Below are positions 35,783 to 49,037 of a stretch of DNA of 64,000 nt, in pieces. Each line of letters opens with the position of its first letter. Position 1 is the first letter of the stretch. The translations under genes were made by a program, and so were the position numbers. Under the pieces are notes generated by a model. It was given only the letters and a program-made list of their open reading frames with translations. It made no database searches and was not told the DNA's origin. Source of the DNA: Alectoria sarmentosa (taxonomy: Eukaryota; Ascomycota; Lecanoromycetes; Lecanorales; Parmeliaceae); assembly GCA_009733775.1 (NCBI GenBank), contig WOGZ01000085.1, positions 1 to 64,000 on the forward strand. Reading direction: 5' to 3'.

Positions 35783-38700
35783 TCGCGCCGGAGATCAGGT
35801 ACAGCCGTCTTTCCTCTATAGAGCTGCTGCTTGAGACTAACCTCTTCCAAAGCTGCCTCACTCAGGTAACTATCAAAACGTAAATAAGGAGCCAGGAAAC
35901 GACGCAGCTGAAGAGCCGTCTTGTTACAGTTTTACGCCTGCCATTCAGACTGAGAGTCAAAGCAGGTGGGATTCGCAAAGCTGTGTTCAGGAATGGAAAC
36001 ACAGATGACGATGAGGGGATCGGAGTGCCTAGATAAGAGGAACGGACATCCTGTGCCGGTCATTTGGTATGAAGTACCGCTATGCTTAGCTATCACTTCT
36101 CAAATTTGGGGTTCAAACACAGCGTATGTATTTCTGGCCTATGCATCCCTGGAGAAGCGGTACCCATAGACCGCAATGGCATCCGTGTCCGGTATGTTGA
36201 TATATCTAGCATCCGTGGTTTTGGTAAGAAGCTGAACGTGCTCCCAAGATTAGTTCGAGTTTCGGACTGTGCAAGTCGAAGGTGTAGTAGCCACTATTAA
36301 CAGTGAGGCTGGCAGTTTCACTGGACATTTACGTGGCATCTCACCTATGCAGGGTTCTCGGGTAGATGGTGAGATGTGCTGGGCATTGGTCCGCGGATTG
36401 GTCCTTGGGTATGGCGACGCTCTCGGTGTATCTGGAGCCGTCGTAGCAGGAGATATAGCCAACTTCACTGGCTCTGGTGATGACAGCTGTACATGTGGTC
36501 GTACAGGTGGCAGAGGAGCTGGGTACTGTCGCTGCTGCTGAATTGGATGTGAAGGCGGGAGACGAGATCCCTGAGCTGAGAATGTTGAGGTTGACGCAAT
36601 TAGGAGGGTTGTTGTGGTGTCGGTGTGGCTACTGGTTATCACTAGTATCGAACGTTCAGGTCAAAGATGAGACTTAGGGTAGACACGATACTAGGTAGGT
36701 CGTGAGAATTTGCCCAATCCCATCGCACGATTTGTGACCAAAAGGAGAGAGATCAGGAGACACGCACTTGTTGCTAAGGTGCTTTTGATGATGATGATGA
36801 TGGGACCAGTTTGAATGTAGGCAATCGCAGTGGCGGTGACGGTAACCATAGGAGCAGCATTCACATGAGCCATATAAGGCATTGTGGTCTTGTATACTAT
36901 AAGAATTGACATCACTAAGCTGAGAATTGAAAACCCTAAAAGGATTCTTCAAAGAAGACCTTTGAGGAATCGGCTTAAAGCTCGAGGTCTCGTTTTGGCA
37001 ACAAGAGATCAACTGGATGCATGCGTGCAGGGGTTTTAACGATTATGAAAGGCATCCAAATAACATAAGAAGCGAAATCGAGCGTGCTAATGGTGCTAAA
37101 ACCCTGCAAGACGTTATCTGCACTGTTTACTTAGCTCTTACCGTAGTCCTGTTGGTCCCTGAAATCATGTCGAACGCTGGGGGCTCAGAATGACCCTTGC
37201 CTAGCGCCCTGCGCTGGAGAGATCTACCATCCATGTCAGTGACATGAGAGGCTGATCCTTCCAGGAGCAAAATCCAGTCTCCCCACACTACACGCTCAGA
37301 GTGGTGAGAGCAATTTGGTGCCATAGTAGTAGAGCTTCAACGTATGATTTGCTTCATGGTCGAAGAGCAGCTTGAAGGTGATGTAGGGTTTTCTATAAAA
37401 AAAGCTTCGTGTGAAGCAGTGCTGAATCTGTTTACGACTTTGTTCCTCAAAGCCGTGCGATGTATTAGCATGGAGATCATTGACTTAGAGCATCAGCGCT
37501 GCAAAGGCGAGTAGGGTCTGTAATTTGCCGAACCGACACTCTCCTGCTCTGGCTCGGGTTCTGCGCTTTTCTTTAGCATTTTGTACGCAAACATTTTCAA
37601 GGGTCGCCCTTTTATCAAAGTCGAGAGCGTTCAGTAGTGAACCAGGACAAATCCCACCTTTCCAATCGACAGAAACGCTACAAGGCAGCACGATGTCTGA
37701 TAGTCTCATTTCCGCCTACGACCGCTGCACATGAAAGGTGGCCAGTCCACTACTTTCTATTTTGACATCTGTACTGCTACTGAAAATCACGCGCCTTAGG
37801 TATTAGATTCAAGAAATGCAGCAGGCTTGGAAAAACCATCGTAGTGACGACGTCGAAAACTTGGCTCTGTTCCATTCCCGATAAATAGATGCGCTATATC
37901 CTCGTTTCTAGACATAGGCGCGCTTTGTTGAGACTTGCTGCACGCCCCACACCGCTAGAAATCTAGGTCGGCGGCGCCAGGAGCAAGAGAACTATGTAGA
38001 ATCCGCTCACCCTAAAAGCCACAAGTTACAAAAAGGGCGGTTCTCGGCTCGCAGTGACATGACTGCCAGCATCGTGCAATGCTCAGGCGATCTTAATGAA
38101 GCTATTCACCGCAGCTAGTTGCGCAGATATTGAACCCCATTAGACCATCTGCGTCCACCCAGGTACGGTCTGGCTCCTCGGTGAAATAAAGCACTCTACG
38201 ATGTTCACCCTCTGCTTCCCGGTTGCGCGACATACAGGACCAAACTACAGTGAGCAAGTGATATCAAGGTGATTCACTCCAGCCTCAGCTTTGGTCGGTC
38301 CTTCCGCTTGGCAGGAATTGCTCGTCCGATTTGAGCCAAGCTCGAAGACGGATGAAATTGTAACTTTCTGGGCGCGTTGAGAGCTTCTTCCTTGACCGCA
38401 TCTTCTTCCTTCTTGAGATTGATGTTTGCTTTTATGTTGCATTAGAAGCGCTGCGATCACAGGAGACGGTCGCATTATTTCTTGGCGCGTCCGGGCTTGG
38501 CAGTTCCGGCAGAACCTCGGATGATGAACGTGTTGGATCTGCAGTTTCAGCTTCAGCCCATCTGCAACTGGGAGGGTGGCTGTGAGGCTCTCTTAAATCC
38601 TTTCCCATGCACGTTTGTGGTTTTGCTCCCACGTGTTTGTGTCCGCAGTCTGTAGGGAACTCCACAGGTCCTTGCTTTGCCCCGTACCTGCTGCGCTGGG

Positions 38701-39353
38701 CGTTAATTCGAAGCAGCGTTCTTTCAGCTTTTGTGTCCAAAGGAGGAAGCTGGCAATTTTGGAACGAAAACCCTATTCAGGGTGACTTACTATTTCCTCC
38801 AAGATGCAAGTTGAAATAGAGTAAATTTTCAAGGTTCATATTGGGCGAGCTGAGACAAGAGAGTGATCTTTCGCTCTTGCAGCACCATCCTCAACCTTCG
38901 ACTCGAATCATCTGATAGACTCTGATCGTTTCCCTCGTCGACTGGTTTCAACCCCACGCAGGTAGCGTAATCCTACATCTCTCTTGTATCCGCACTTTGA
39001 CTGGCTGCGCCCACGGATCTAGCATGTGGCACAACACTCCTACGTTTCGACCGCAGTCCTTGGCAACACCTGCATATTTACATACCGTCGAGGAATACTC
39101 CTTTGTCATGCGAATCACCTCAACCGCTGAGCAAGCCAACCTGCGGCAATGCAGCTGAGTGGCTGAAATCCATCCTTTTTCATTGACTTCGTATGCTTAC
39201 TGCGCCCCGGGACCAGTGCTCTGATGAATGTGGATGAGAATTATCAATCCTCTAGAAGATGCCTGAAATATATGGGATGTCTAGTCCCCACTGTCACAAA
39301 GTTCCAACGAAAGCTCGATCCTTACAATTTACACATATACTCGGAGGATTTCG
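35783..39353. other. No convincing gene
   Basis: About 3.6 kb of ordinary composition with short frames on both strands. The region near 36270-36640 is Gly/Val-rich on the plus strand and Pro/Thr-rich on the minus strand, typical of a shadow pair, and neither matches a family I know. The promoter of the secreted-protein gene lies just before 39354. Confidence 0.4.
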
Positions 39354-40434
39354 ATGTTGTCGTTTGGCTGTATCCTCTTTGCGCTCTGGTTCTATGCAAC
39401 ACTTTTCGTAGGAAGGTTTGTCAATTGCGCAGCCCTAAAAGAAAGACAAGTCTTCTCATCTTCTCTCATCTCTTTTCTAAATTCGTCAACTCAATCCAGT
39501 AAGCAAATTTCCGAAGCTATCTCTTCCGCAACCCAAAACTCCTTGCTGATTACTTCAGACACGACCGCGGGCGTTACTCTGGTCACCAAAGTCGTTGCAA
39601 TTACTTCCTTCGTGAACTCCTTGGGAACACCTTCACCATCAGCTACGTCGGATCAGTCGGATGTGAATGAGGTCATCACCAAAGTGGTCAGAGTCGGAGC
39701 TACTACTGCTAATACCGTAAACTGCAACCCATTGCTCTGCAGCGTCAATGTTGCGGTCAGTGAGAACCTCCCCTACCCAAGCTAGAGCAAGTACTAAAAA
39801 TATACTCAGTCGGTCTCCGTATTCTATTGGCCCCAGGAGTCCGCAAATACAGCGTGTCTCTCTACCATCTCCAGTCTACCATCTGCACCGCCTCCACCGG
39901 GGTTGGTCCCGTGAGTCTATTCCAAGCTAGTTGCGAAAGCATCCAAGTAACATACTGACCGAGCCCAAAAGGCAATCTCCGGACATATACGCCGTCTTCT
40001 ATTCATTGAGCGTTAGCAATGGTTGCGGCAGTCTCAGCACGACCTTCGATTCAATCACCATGTCCTTCACCCCAGGCGCCTTGTCGACCGTTGCTCCATT
40101 TGGAGACACTGCAGAGGTTTTCAATTTTGCTGATCTGCCTTGTCCGCCACCAGGTCTATACGTGGAGCCCGGAAAATTATACCAGCCTCAATTTGCACCG
40201 CCCCGAGCATTTTTCAGTAGCTTGCAGGCGGCGAATCCGGCTGCCTTACAGGGTTGTTCCGATGGGATGTGGGCAGATGGCTGGACTGATCCTCCAATAG
40301 CTTTCGTCACCACCGGGCCCCTTGAAGGGCCTGGGCCACCGGGTGGACCTCGTCCTCCTCGTCTGATAAGGGAACTACCGGCGAATGCACATGTAGTAGC
40401 CAGATCTCCGACTCAGACCGCCGAGCCCTCATAG
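39354..40434 (+). CDS. Predicted secreted protein, unknown function
   Basis: Three exons (39354-39755, 39810-39910, 39972-40434; introns of 54 and 61 bp with clear branch sites) give 321 residues. The start MLSFGCILFALWFYATLF is a signal peptide or signal anchor. A Ser/Thr-rich linker follows, with NCNPLLCSVNVA. The second half carries SVSVFYWPQESANTACL, then SPDIYAVFYSLSVSNGCG, MSFTPGALSTV and VFNFADLPCPPPGLY, then a Pro-rich end. Proteins with this YWP-to-FNFADLPCPP layout occur in many ascomycetes as uncharacterised secreted proteins. The cysteines suggest disulfides and the Ser/Thr stretch suggests O-glycosylation at the cell surface. No catalytic motif is visible. Confidence 0.75.
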
Positions 40435-42270
40435 AGGGTGTTCCTAGAGCAACTGATTGTCTTGGTCTCTGTATTCAAACTAAAGTGGCATGTTGAGTGT
40501 TTGCGGACTTATCGTTGTCCGTAAAGGGGCAGATATGAATCCTGAGAGAGAGGCAGGCGAGGGATGCTGATCTTAATGCAAGGATTCGCTGCACCCAAAG
40601 TAGCGTCGTTGCTCCTAATGATCATCCCGAAGACTTAGTAGCCTATTGGACAACTTCTTGCATACCGCTTCTCAGACGCCGCAGAATGTCATTATATCTG
40701 ATTCAATAAGCTTGCTCGTGCGCGTTCAAGCACTTCCAAGGACTTGATGCGAAGAGCTATTAGTACCAAATCTACAGAGGACCCCCCCTAAATGTCCGTT
40801 TGTCAAACAGATCTAGATCTTGTGTTCTACAAGCATCCAAAAGAACGAAATCGACGCATTGCGAACAATCAGCCATCACATCTTGTAGGCAGTCAACAGA
40901 AGTATGCAATGGACAAAATGGCGAAGCACAGACCTGTCTTTTCATCCGTAGCACTGCTAGCCCTTTTCTTCCATCGAGACCCATTCCTCTGCCTCAGCTC
41001 GATTCACAAATGGCCACGCGAGGTCAGGAAATGTACTGGACGCTGTTGCAGTAGATCTCGAAAAATTTCGTCTCAGAGAGAAAGAACGAGCATCATACCT
41101 CGGACCAGGGTACGTTTGGACAATGCTTCTCCACCGTGTACACACACTCTAAGAGCAAAAGAGACGACAAAATATCAAAGCGGAAGGCAATTGCTAGAGA
41201 TGTACAACCGCCTTTTCAACGTTCCTTGCTTCTAGATCAAGCAGTCTTGGTCAACGCCGCATCGAGTCAATGCTAGAATGGCAAGACAAGTGACGGAAGG
41301 TAGCCATCCATTGCCCGTCGTCGTTTGGAGAAGCTTCAGAGAATGTGAAGGTTTCAATTTCCAGTCCAGATCCTCTCGTACTACGGGGCCGTTACCATAT
41401 CAAGCCATGTGGCTAGAGTAGTACTTACTCACGAACTCTGACCCCTTCATTGCGCTTAAGGCATCACGGAGCTAGAGAAGTGCAAGGGGTGTTGAGACGA
41501 GAGCGTAGAAATCGGCGGCAGCATCATTTCCGCAACCTCTGTCCTCGACTACGGTAGTTTGGGGTAGAGCTTGGCTGAGGCGTGCATTGAGTCTCAGGCT
41601 GTCCCCCAAATGTATCCACAGCTTCGATACCCATGTAACCAGCTCTCTGCATTAGGAGCAGAATAGGCGAAAGGCAGATAGGCTCGCCATCTAAACAGTC
41701 TCAGGGGAAATGGCTTTATAATAACACAAGACCGCCTCCATCGACTTCTCGGAGAGCTGCGACCTGGGCTGGCTCAATAATCACCAGCATAATCTCCAAG
41801 ACTGGAGATACAGGCATATTTTAGCGCTTGTTGTGCCCAGGCCAACGGGTAACCCTAACCCCGAAAACCCTCAGACTCCAGAGGCCGCCCTCGGCGCATC
41901 GCTTATACCAAAAATGCAAAACGAGAGCTAGCTGCCGTTGTCGTTTCAAGCGGAAAGCCTCGGAGAGTTTTTTTTGGGCTAGGTAGATAGGCAAGGTGTT
42001 GCTATGGAAGTTATGGGTTGAGGAGATCATTGTCTCCTGGCTGCGGATGAACGTTTCGACGATATATTTCTTCTTGTTGGCCTGGTATCATGTCTTACCT
42101 TCTCTCTGATATCCCTGCACACGAAGAGTGGTCCAAAAACTGGGTGCATCAGGTGTCTATCAGACGACGGTTTTGCGCTTACCGGGGTTTTACCTTGATG
42201 TTCGCTTTGCACTGCAACCTCAACAGAGCGATGATATAAGCGCAAGGATTTCATTGTCTCCTACCCTTGT
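40435..42270. other. No convincing gene
   Basis: About 1.8 kb with short overlapping frames only and no family I recognise. Confidence 0.4.
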
Positions 42271-42279
42271 TATATAAAG
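42271..42279 (+). promoter_or_regulatory. TATA-like box
   Basis: TATATAAAG lies 80-90 bp before the ATG at 42360, with a pyrimidine-rich stretch in between. The layout resembles a fungal core promoter for the broken secreted-protein gene. Confidence 0.45.
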
Positions 42280-42359
42280 TGCGCCGCTGTCATCTTTCCA
42301 ATCATAGATGCATTCATTGCTATCAACTTACATCTGGCCTTCCTAGTTTGCTCACCATC

Positions 42360-42850
42360 ATGCGCCAAGTCCCGTCTTCCTCTTCACGCTCGCTTCTCTC
42401 CTCTTGCCTATAGCGGCAGCACCAGTTGATTCGGAGGGTGTTCAAGTCCGCGATTTGGCCAACTTCAAGATATGTGCCCTCTATCAAAATTTCTTCTCCG
42501 CTGACACCCTAGTATCTAGGGCTTTGCACCATACTTAGTTCCTGCTCCAATTCCGTACGTATTTTCGACATCTGAAATTCCTCTCTTGATGCAGTTTATT
42601 AGTCTTGAGTCATATGTCGGATTTTTTGCTCTAAAGACACCGGCAACTGTCCCACCACCGAGTTCTCTTGTAGCGAGAGCGTCTATTAGGGAGCAGGACA
42701 ACCAGAATATGTCTTTGTATATAATTACGGTTGCCCTTGTACCCCTTAAGGTACCATTTTCCGAAACGGGGAGTCAAAACGATTGCTCTCTCTGTCATGT
42801 TAAGCGTGGTAGTTTCGGTGTTCGAGCCTGTGAACATTTCAACACATGAT
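42360..42850 (+). pseudogene. Broken gene for a secreted protein
   Basis: After ATG at 42360 the frame soon meets a stop. One base off, the text reads VFLFTLASLLLPIAAAPVDS, a typical fungal signal peptide, followed by about 35 residues to a TAG near 42537. A one-base deletion between the ATG and the hydrophobic core would explain this. A possible short intron (GTATTTTC to GATGCAG, about 42557-42592) is followed by a further open stretch of about 85 codons. I do not recognise the product. The TATA-like box upstream supports a former gene. Confidence 0.35.
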
Positions 42851-43544
42851 TTGTATTGCGTGTGGCAACAGAGGCTCTTAAAGCGCGTTAGTCAACACAG
42901 ACCTGGATGCAACCCTGGTGTTACTTCTCGAATAGAAACTTCACTTGATTTCCCAGAATATAGACTTGATGCAGACAGGGTTTTCGCAACTTTTTCGGGC
43001 AAATATCTGATGTAGTCTTCAGTAGCACTTTGCTCGATGTCCCTCAGAAGCGTCCGCGGTCTTTACCAAGGCTGAATTTATCTTTTCTATGGCTTCGCTC
43101 GCATACGATGGAATAGACTCGATCACAGTGAACCCTTTCTCTGTGGACCCTTTTTGCAGCACAGAACTCGCAGCGTCTGATCGGCCGCCATTATGCCGGT
43201 ATGCACCTCAATGCTTCTCGCATAAACTTCAGCATGCATCCTCTGTAAGCCGTGCGGCATCTGAATACCCTCACTCAATGCAGCTATGCTGATATGCACG
43301 TCCATAGGCCCTGCATGAACCATTGCAAGCCGCATTGTTCATGTGCTGATCTGAGTCTCCAAGCATTGCAGAGTAGACGGATCTCGCTGATACTTTTCTA
43401 TGGAGGCCCAATCGTAGGAGGATTTGCCAGGATTGAAAGGCATAGATGCTTGAGCAACTACTGTTTCATAGATGATTCAGAAGCATTTACACGGTCAGGC
43501 TGAATGGGGCTCGTATTGGCAATGTTACAATTAAATGCTTAGGG

Positions 43545-43549
43545 ATTGC
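43545..43549. repeat. Target-site duplication (left copy)
   Basis: ATTGC directly before the left LTR is identical to 49033-49037 directly after the right LTR. Confidence 0.9.
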
Positions 43550-43771
43550 TGTTGGAGAATGAGGCTATTCAGTAGTGGTCTCATGTGTAGATAATAAACT
43601 TGACTTATTATTCTACTATATAAAAATGTAGACTACTTATATTATGTGACGCTTATAACAAATACACATTAATATATTGTCATTTAAAATGATGTTAACA
43701 CACTATTTTTAACATACTATTAATATTAAATAATAAATCATATACAGGTTTTCAATTGACTGATTTCAACA
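43550..43771 (-). repeat. LTR, left copy (3' LTR of the minus-strand element)
   Basis: 222 bp, starting TGTTGG and ending CAACA. It aligns without gaps to 48811-49032; differences that I checked are G/A or C/T. The outer end has kept more G and C (for example GGCTATTCAGTAGTGG) than the inner end. Confidence 0.92.
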
Positions 43772-43905
43772 CTCTCACACAATTCGAATAATAAATTGTA
43801 TACATTATTCTTTCAACATTCTCACACAATTCACATTCAAGATTATAACTTTTAATTATTTCTTTTAAATTCAATTTAATATATAAACGTCGCAAATTTA
43901 TCGTT

Positions 43906-44028
43906 TATAAAAGTCTTTATGAATTCATCTGCTATCATATCATTAATAAATATTTATTCGAATTTTACGATTTCGATTTCAATTTGATTTTATACGAAAT
44001 GTTATTATATATCAATATATTTCGTATG
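43906..44028 (-). pseudogene. Copia RNase H C-terminus, degraded
   Basis: The minus strand reads HTKYIDI, two stops, HFV, a stop, NQIEIEIVKFE, a stop, then IFINDMIADEFIKTFI. This follows the Copia consensus (RTKHIDxxYHFxR ... ADxLTK) position by position. The stops fall where the consensus has Arg or Gln/aromatic codons, as expected from C-to-T mutation of CGA or CAA and G-to-A mutation of TGG. Confidence 0.85.
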
Positions 44029-44552
44029 CGAATAAAAGCGAAAATTCTTTATTAATGCAATAAATTTTTTAATTATTTATTTTAATTAATATAAACTTTA
44101 TAAACAATTTAAAATCGATATTCAATTTTGATAATAATCGTATCAATTATATTGTTTTTTTTATCGTTTGAATTTGAATTATATACTCAATCTCATATGA
44201 TAATAAAACAATTAATTATTATTATTTAAACATTTAATTGATCGCATTATCGTACAATAAAAACATATAAATTTAAAAAAATCGACGAATTTTTTGATTT
44301 AAGACTCAATCAACATTTATATAATCTTTCAATTCATCGATCGTTTTATAAATGATTTCATAATTAATAATATTTTTTAAATAACGAATCACTCGTTTAA
44401 CGATTATATAATGTTTAATATTTAAATTTTGATTATAATGAAAAAATATCGTAACGATAAAGCATATATTAAAACGGGTTTATATTATGAAATATATAAT
44501 TAATTTTATTATCGATTAATATCGTAATATATCTTTCGATTTAACTTTGTTA

Positions 44553-44606
44553 ATGATTTTCTCTTATAATGATATATCGATTATCATCGATGTGAATATA
44601 AATATA
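44553..44606 (-). pseudogene. Copia reverse transcriptase core, degraded
   Basis: The minus strand reads YIYIHIDDNRYIIIREN, matching the Copia catalytic core (Y/H)VDD with flanking hydrophobics. It lies about 800 bp before the 3' LTR, the usual distance in Copia elements. Confidence 0.7.
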
Positions 44607-47600
44607 TAATCGGTTATTTCGAAACGAGTTAATATTTTTTTTAAATATATTATTTATATAATATATACAATACGCTTGAAACGATCTTTTTATATTTTTA
44701 TATTAAGATAATATATAAATGAATCGAGATCGATTATAACGAATCGTTTATATAAATTTTATTTAAATTATTCAATATATTTAAATTCTTTAAGATTATA
44801 AATTTGAATATCATTTATATAAACGTTAATAATAAACTTTATAACTTCATTAATAAAGAAAAAGTAATCGAATTCGATATATTTAAAATCTTTAAATTCG
44901 AAAAATTCGCGTAATGTAAAATATTATTCGCGTGATAATTATTTGAAATTATATAATGCTTTAAATAAAAAGCATATTAAATCGTATTTACTCTTTTTAT
45001 ATTCTTTAAGTTATTTCACATAAATCGTTTTTTTTAAAAATGAATTTAAAAATGCGATAATGACATTCATTTATTTACAATTTAAGTCGTAATAAATCAT
45101 AATTGCAAATAATATCTTAAACGATATAGATTTTATTATTAAGATGAATGTTTAATCGTAATTAACATTATAAATTTATTTAAAATCTCATATTATTCAT
45201 CTGAATTTATAAAAAATAAAATTATCGAGTTTTTTTTTGATTTTATAAACTCATTTATTTATGAAAACATATATATCTTTCATTCTCGAAATAAACTTTC
45301 AAATATTTATTATAACAAAGAATTATATTTGTTTATTCATAAACTTTTATCATTTATGTATATAAAAATCATTTATAATTTGTTTATAAATTAAGGGCTT
45401 TTAATTATTTATTTTCTTTATAATTTGATAATCTTTTATTTCGATTATTTATTAAACAATAACAATAAAATCGAATTTCGATTTAAAATTATAATAATTT
45501 GAGTCGTCGTGATTAAGAATAATTTATTTATAATATAAACGTTCAAATTTAAATGTTTTATTGCATTTAATATGTATAATTGTTTTTTAAACTTACATTT
45601 TCGTGTTATTTCATTTCTCATTTAATTGAATTTTTTGAAAAGATTTCGAAATGCGTTTTAATCGCATAATGTAAATTGCATCGATATTTAAATCTAAATA
45701 TACTTTTGAATTATTAAAAGATATCTTTTCAAAATCTTTTTCATCGAATGCGTTTACGCTTATATTTTCCTCTTTCACATCTTCGAGATCTTTATTAAAA
45801 ATTCGTAAAGTGAGAATATTTTAAATCTTTTCCAGATCAAATAAATATATATATATATTTATAACGTTATGTGATATATATAAATACTCAATAAAGTCAC
45901 TTTCTGATTCGAATATATTTATAACATCGTTATTTATAACCTCGATTAATTAATAACTCATATCTGATACAATTAACGTTATCATTTATAATTCGTCGAA
46001 ATTTATATACGATGTTTATTTCACCTTATTTATAATTAAATTTTATATTCGAAAGATATTCGTTTTTTTATAATCGAGTAAATAACACTTTTTATTACGT
46101 TCATTCAACTTTTTACGTTTTTCTTTAAATATATAAATTTATATAACGCATTCGATAATTTTTATATATTCAAAAAATGACTTTTCGTCGATTTATGTTT
46201 CGTGTGATATAATATCTTGAAAACGTATAATAAAACTTTTATTCTTTTAATATATTTTAATGTATAAAAATTCGAATTACAAATAACGTGATAATTTGAA
46301 GTTAAATAATATAACTTATATATCCTTTATAATTATACGATTTTAAATCTCGTTAAAATCATTTTATTTAAATGTATAAATCATAATTGATTCGAATATA
46401 ACGCTTACATTTTTGAAATGATCTTTGAATTATTTATTTATAAATTTAATATTATTATTAAAACGAACGATCTTGATTTTATAATTAAATTAATGTTTTA
46501 TTTAAGTCTTTCAATTATAAAATAATTTATAAATCTCATTTTTACATTAAAACGTGAAATATCAAATTCGAAAAATAATTTAATTGATAAAAAGTATATA
46601 ATATTTGACCTCATCGATAAACGATACGTTAAACGAATTTTTTAAATTCATATGAATTTTATCGAGCTTTTCGAATATCTCATATTGAAATCTTTTTAAT
46701 ACTTTTCGTGATGATTTCGCTTTGAAACAAATCTCATATATCGATTATATACGTGATTTTTATATTAACATAATGCTCTTACTCATATTGACGAATCTTT
46801 TTAAATTCGTTTCATTTAAATAATTTATTCGTCGATGTTATAACTCGACGACCTTTTTATTGAATATAAAATTAATCGTTAATGCTTTTATATTTTATTA
46901 AATGAATATAATAATTCGAGCGAATGATTATAAAACGTTAAATAAATAAATGTTATTTATTTTAAAAGCATTTTTTATGTGTTTATTGTTTTTAAGAATA
47001 TAACAATCGTTATCGAGAAACGTGATATCAAATTCTTTTTAAATCGTTTGATTGATAAAAAAGAAGTTATATATAAGATTCGAAACATATAAAACGTCTT
47101 AAACGCTCACGATGTTATTGAATTCATTCGATAATAATCATTTCATATCGATTGTTTCACGATCTTTAATTTATAAAATAACTTCATTTGCGATTATAAC
47201 GTCGACACGATATGATTAATATTCTATAAATTCATCTTTGTTAAAAAATATGTGATTTATATAACCTAAATCGATTATTTAATTATATATTTTAATGAAT
47301 TAATCGTTTATATTTATTAAATATATTAAATACTCACAAGGCAAAAAATAAGATAAAAAATCAAAATCATAATTAATCTTTCGACTTGTCTCATTATCTT
47401 TTATAAAATTAATATTAAATTAAACTACTATCGCATTTTTTATTCTCTCATATAACTCATAATAAATGTTTATTTATATTAAAAATTGATCGAGAACTTG
47501 AATTTTATGCTTCTTATACGTTATATCGTCATTTAATTTAAATATCATAATGTGAATTAAAAAGTCTTAATATTCATCGTCTTTTTTTATTTCGTTATCG

Positions 47601-47962
47601 CTTATCATATGCGTTATTGCTGAAATGTGTGTGTTGTTTTGATTCACAAAATCGTTCGATCGATTAACATTTATTATATTCGCCTTTGATTTGAAATTCG
47701 AATTATTATTATTTTGATATTTTTTAAATATCTTTTCGTTATATAATGTTCAATAATCGAATAATTAATGCTTTTTTTTATTATTATTCTTTAATAAAAC
47801 ACACTTTAAACACTTAAATAAATCGTCGTCGCTTTTATAATTTAAATTATTTAAATTCTTCGAAATACGATTATTAATATTATTATTATTATTATCACAT
47901 TTTTATTTAATTCGTTTATTTTATTTTAAATTAATATTCTCTTTAAAAATCTTTTTATTCTT

Positions 47963-48151
47963 TTATTTTTTGTGATATCTCTTTATAATTGCGATCATAA
48001 TTATTTCTTTAATATTTCTTTTAAAAAATCGATTTTCTTCGTGAAAAAGTGTGACGAGTTTATTAAAGTTTAAAACATCGTTTAATTGCGTGAGTATACG
48101 ATATACGAAATTCTTATACTTATTATTCAAGTTGTTCAATAACTCGAACAC
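47963..48151 (-). pseudogene. Copia gag fragment, degraded
   Basis: An open stretch of 62 codons contains LNNLNNKYKNFVYRI and, later, LNFNKLVTLFHEENRFFKR. This matches the gag pattern of Copia elements (LxxLPxxYxxFV ... LxxLxxxLxxEExR). A CLKC pair at 47812-47801 in the same frame is probably what remains of the CCHC zinc knuckle. Confidence 0.7.
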
Positions 48152-48810
48152 AAATATTTAACCCTCAATTGAAACTTTTATACGCTTAAGCTCTTTTAAT
48201 TTTATACGTAAATTAACGATATAATCCTTCATCGAGTTTTTATTATTAAATAAAATAATGTTTCATAATTTCTACAATTTGATAAAGCGAAATATAAATT
48301 CGAAATTTATATAATTCGTTTATAACTTGATTTATTTATTTATAATTACATTATTATCTTTTATTAATTCGATTAATTTATCATCACATATTGAATAAAT
48401 GAATTCGCTAATTTAATTGTTAAAATTTTATCAAATAACGATAATCTTTTAATAAATTAATATCTTTTATTCGATAAATTCGTTTATTATTTTTATGTGA
48501 ATCATCTCATTATTTAATTATTTTTATTCAATTATTTTTTCAAATAAATTATCTGAAAACATAATTATTTCTTTATTAATAACGTTTCATAATTCATTAT
48601 ATTTTAAAGCATTTCTCATTTTCTTAAATTATTATTAATAATTTTTCTATTTTTTGAACTTATGAAAATCTCATATCTTTATCAATTTAATAACATTTAT
48701 AATAAATGAATGTGTAATAATTATCTTATATAACGATTATAATAAACGTTTATTTTTAATTAAAGATAAAGATGTAAAAATCACGAATATAAAAATTCGA
48801 ACTCATAATT

Positions 48811-49032
48811 TATTAAAAAATGAGATTATTCAATAATGATCTCATATGTAAATAATAAACTTGACTTATTATTCTATTATATAAGAGTATAAACTACTTA
48901 TATTATGTGACGTCTATGGCAAATACACGCTAGTATATTGCCACCTGAAGTAGTGCTAACACACTGTTTTTAACATACTGTTAATACTGGATAGTGGATC
49001 ATATGCAGGTTTCCGATTGGCTGATTCCAACA
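48811..49032 (-). repeat. LTR, right copy (5' LTR of the minus-strand element)
   Basis: 222 bp, partner of 43550-43771. Here the right, outer end is well preserved (CGATTGGCTGATTCCAACA) while the left, inner end is AT-drifted, starting TATTAAAAAATGAG. Confidence 0.92.
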
Positions 49033-49037
49033 ATTGC
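49033..49037. repeat. Target-site duplication (right copy)
   Basis: ATTGC, identical to 43545-43549. Confidence 0.9.

Larger units (their letters stand above)
43550..49032 (-). mobile_element. Ty1/Copia LTR retrotransposon, RIP-degraded
   Basis: A 5483-bp element bounded by two 222-bp TG...CA LTRs and a perfect 5-bp target duplication ATTGC. The interior is very AT-rich and full of stops. On the minus strand the Copia order is still readable from right to left: a gag piece (47963-48151), a zinc-knuckle trace (47801-47812), a reverse transcriptase HIDD core (44553-44606) and the RNase H end (43906-44028). The relics lie in three different frames, so indels add to point mutations. The element cannot encode active protein. 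Copia rather than Gypsy is supported by the RNase H/DEFIKT end next to the 3' LTR and the gag LL-EE motif. Confidence 0.92.

Noticed and set aside
41340..41400. Text resembling a large-subunit rRNA word (CCTCTCGTACTAC)
   Set aside because: The neighbouring bases do not follow rRNA; a short chance match.
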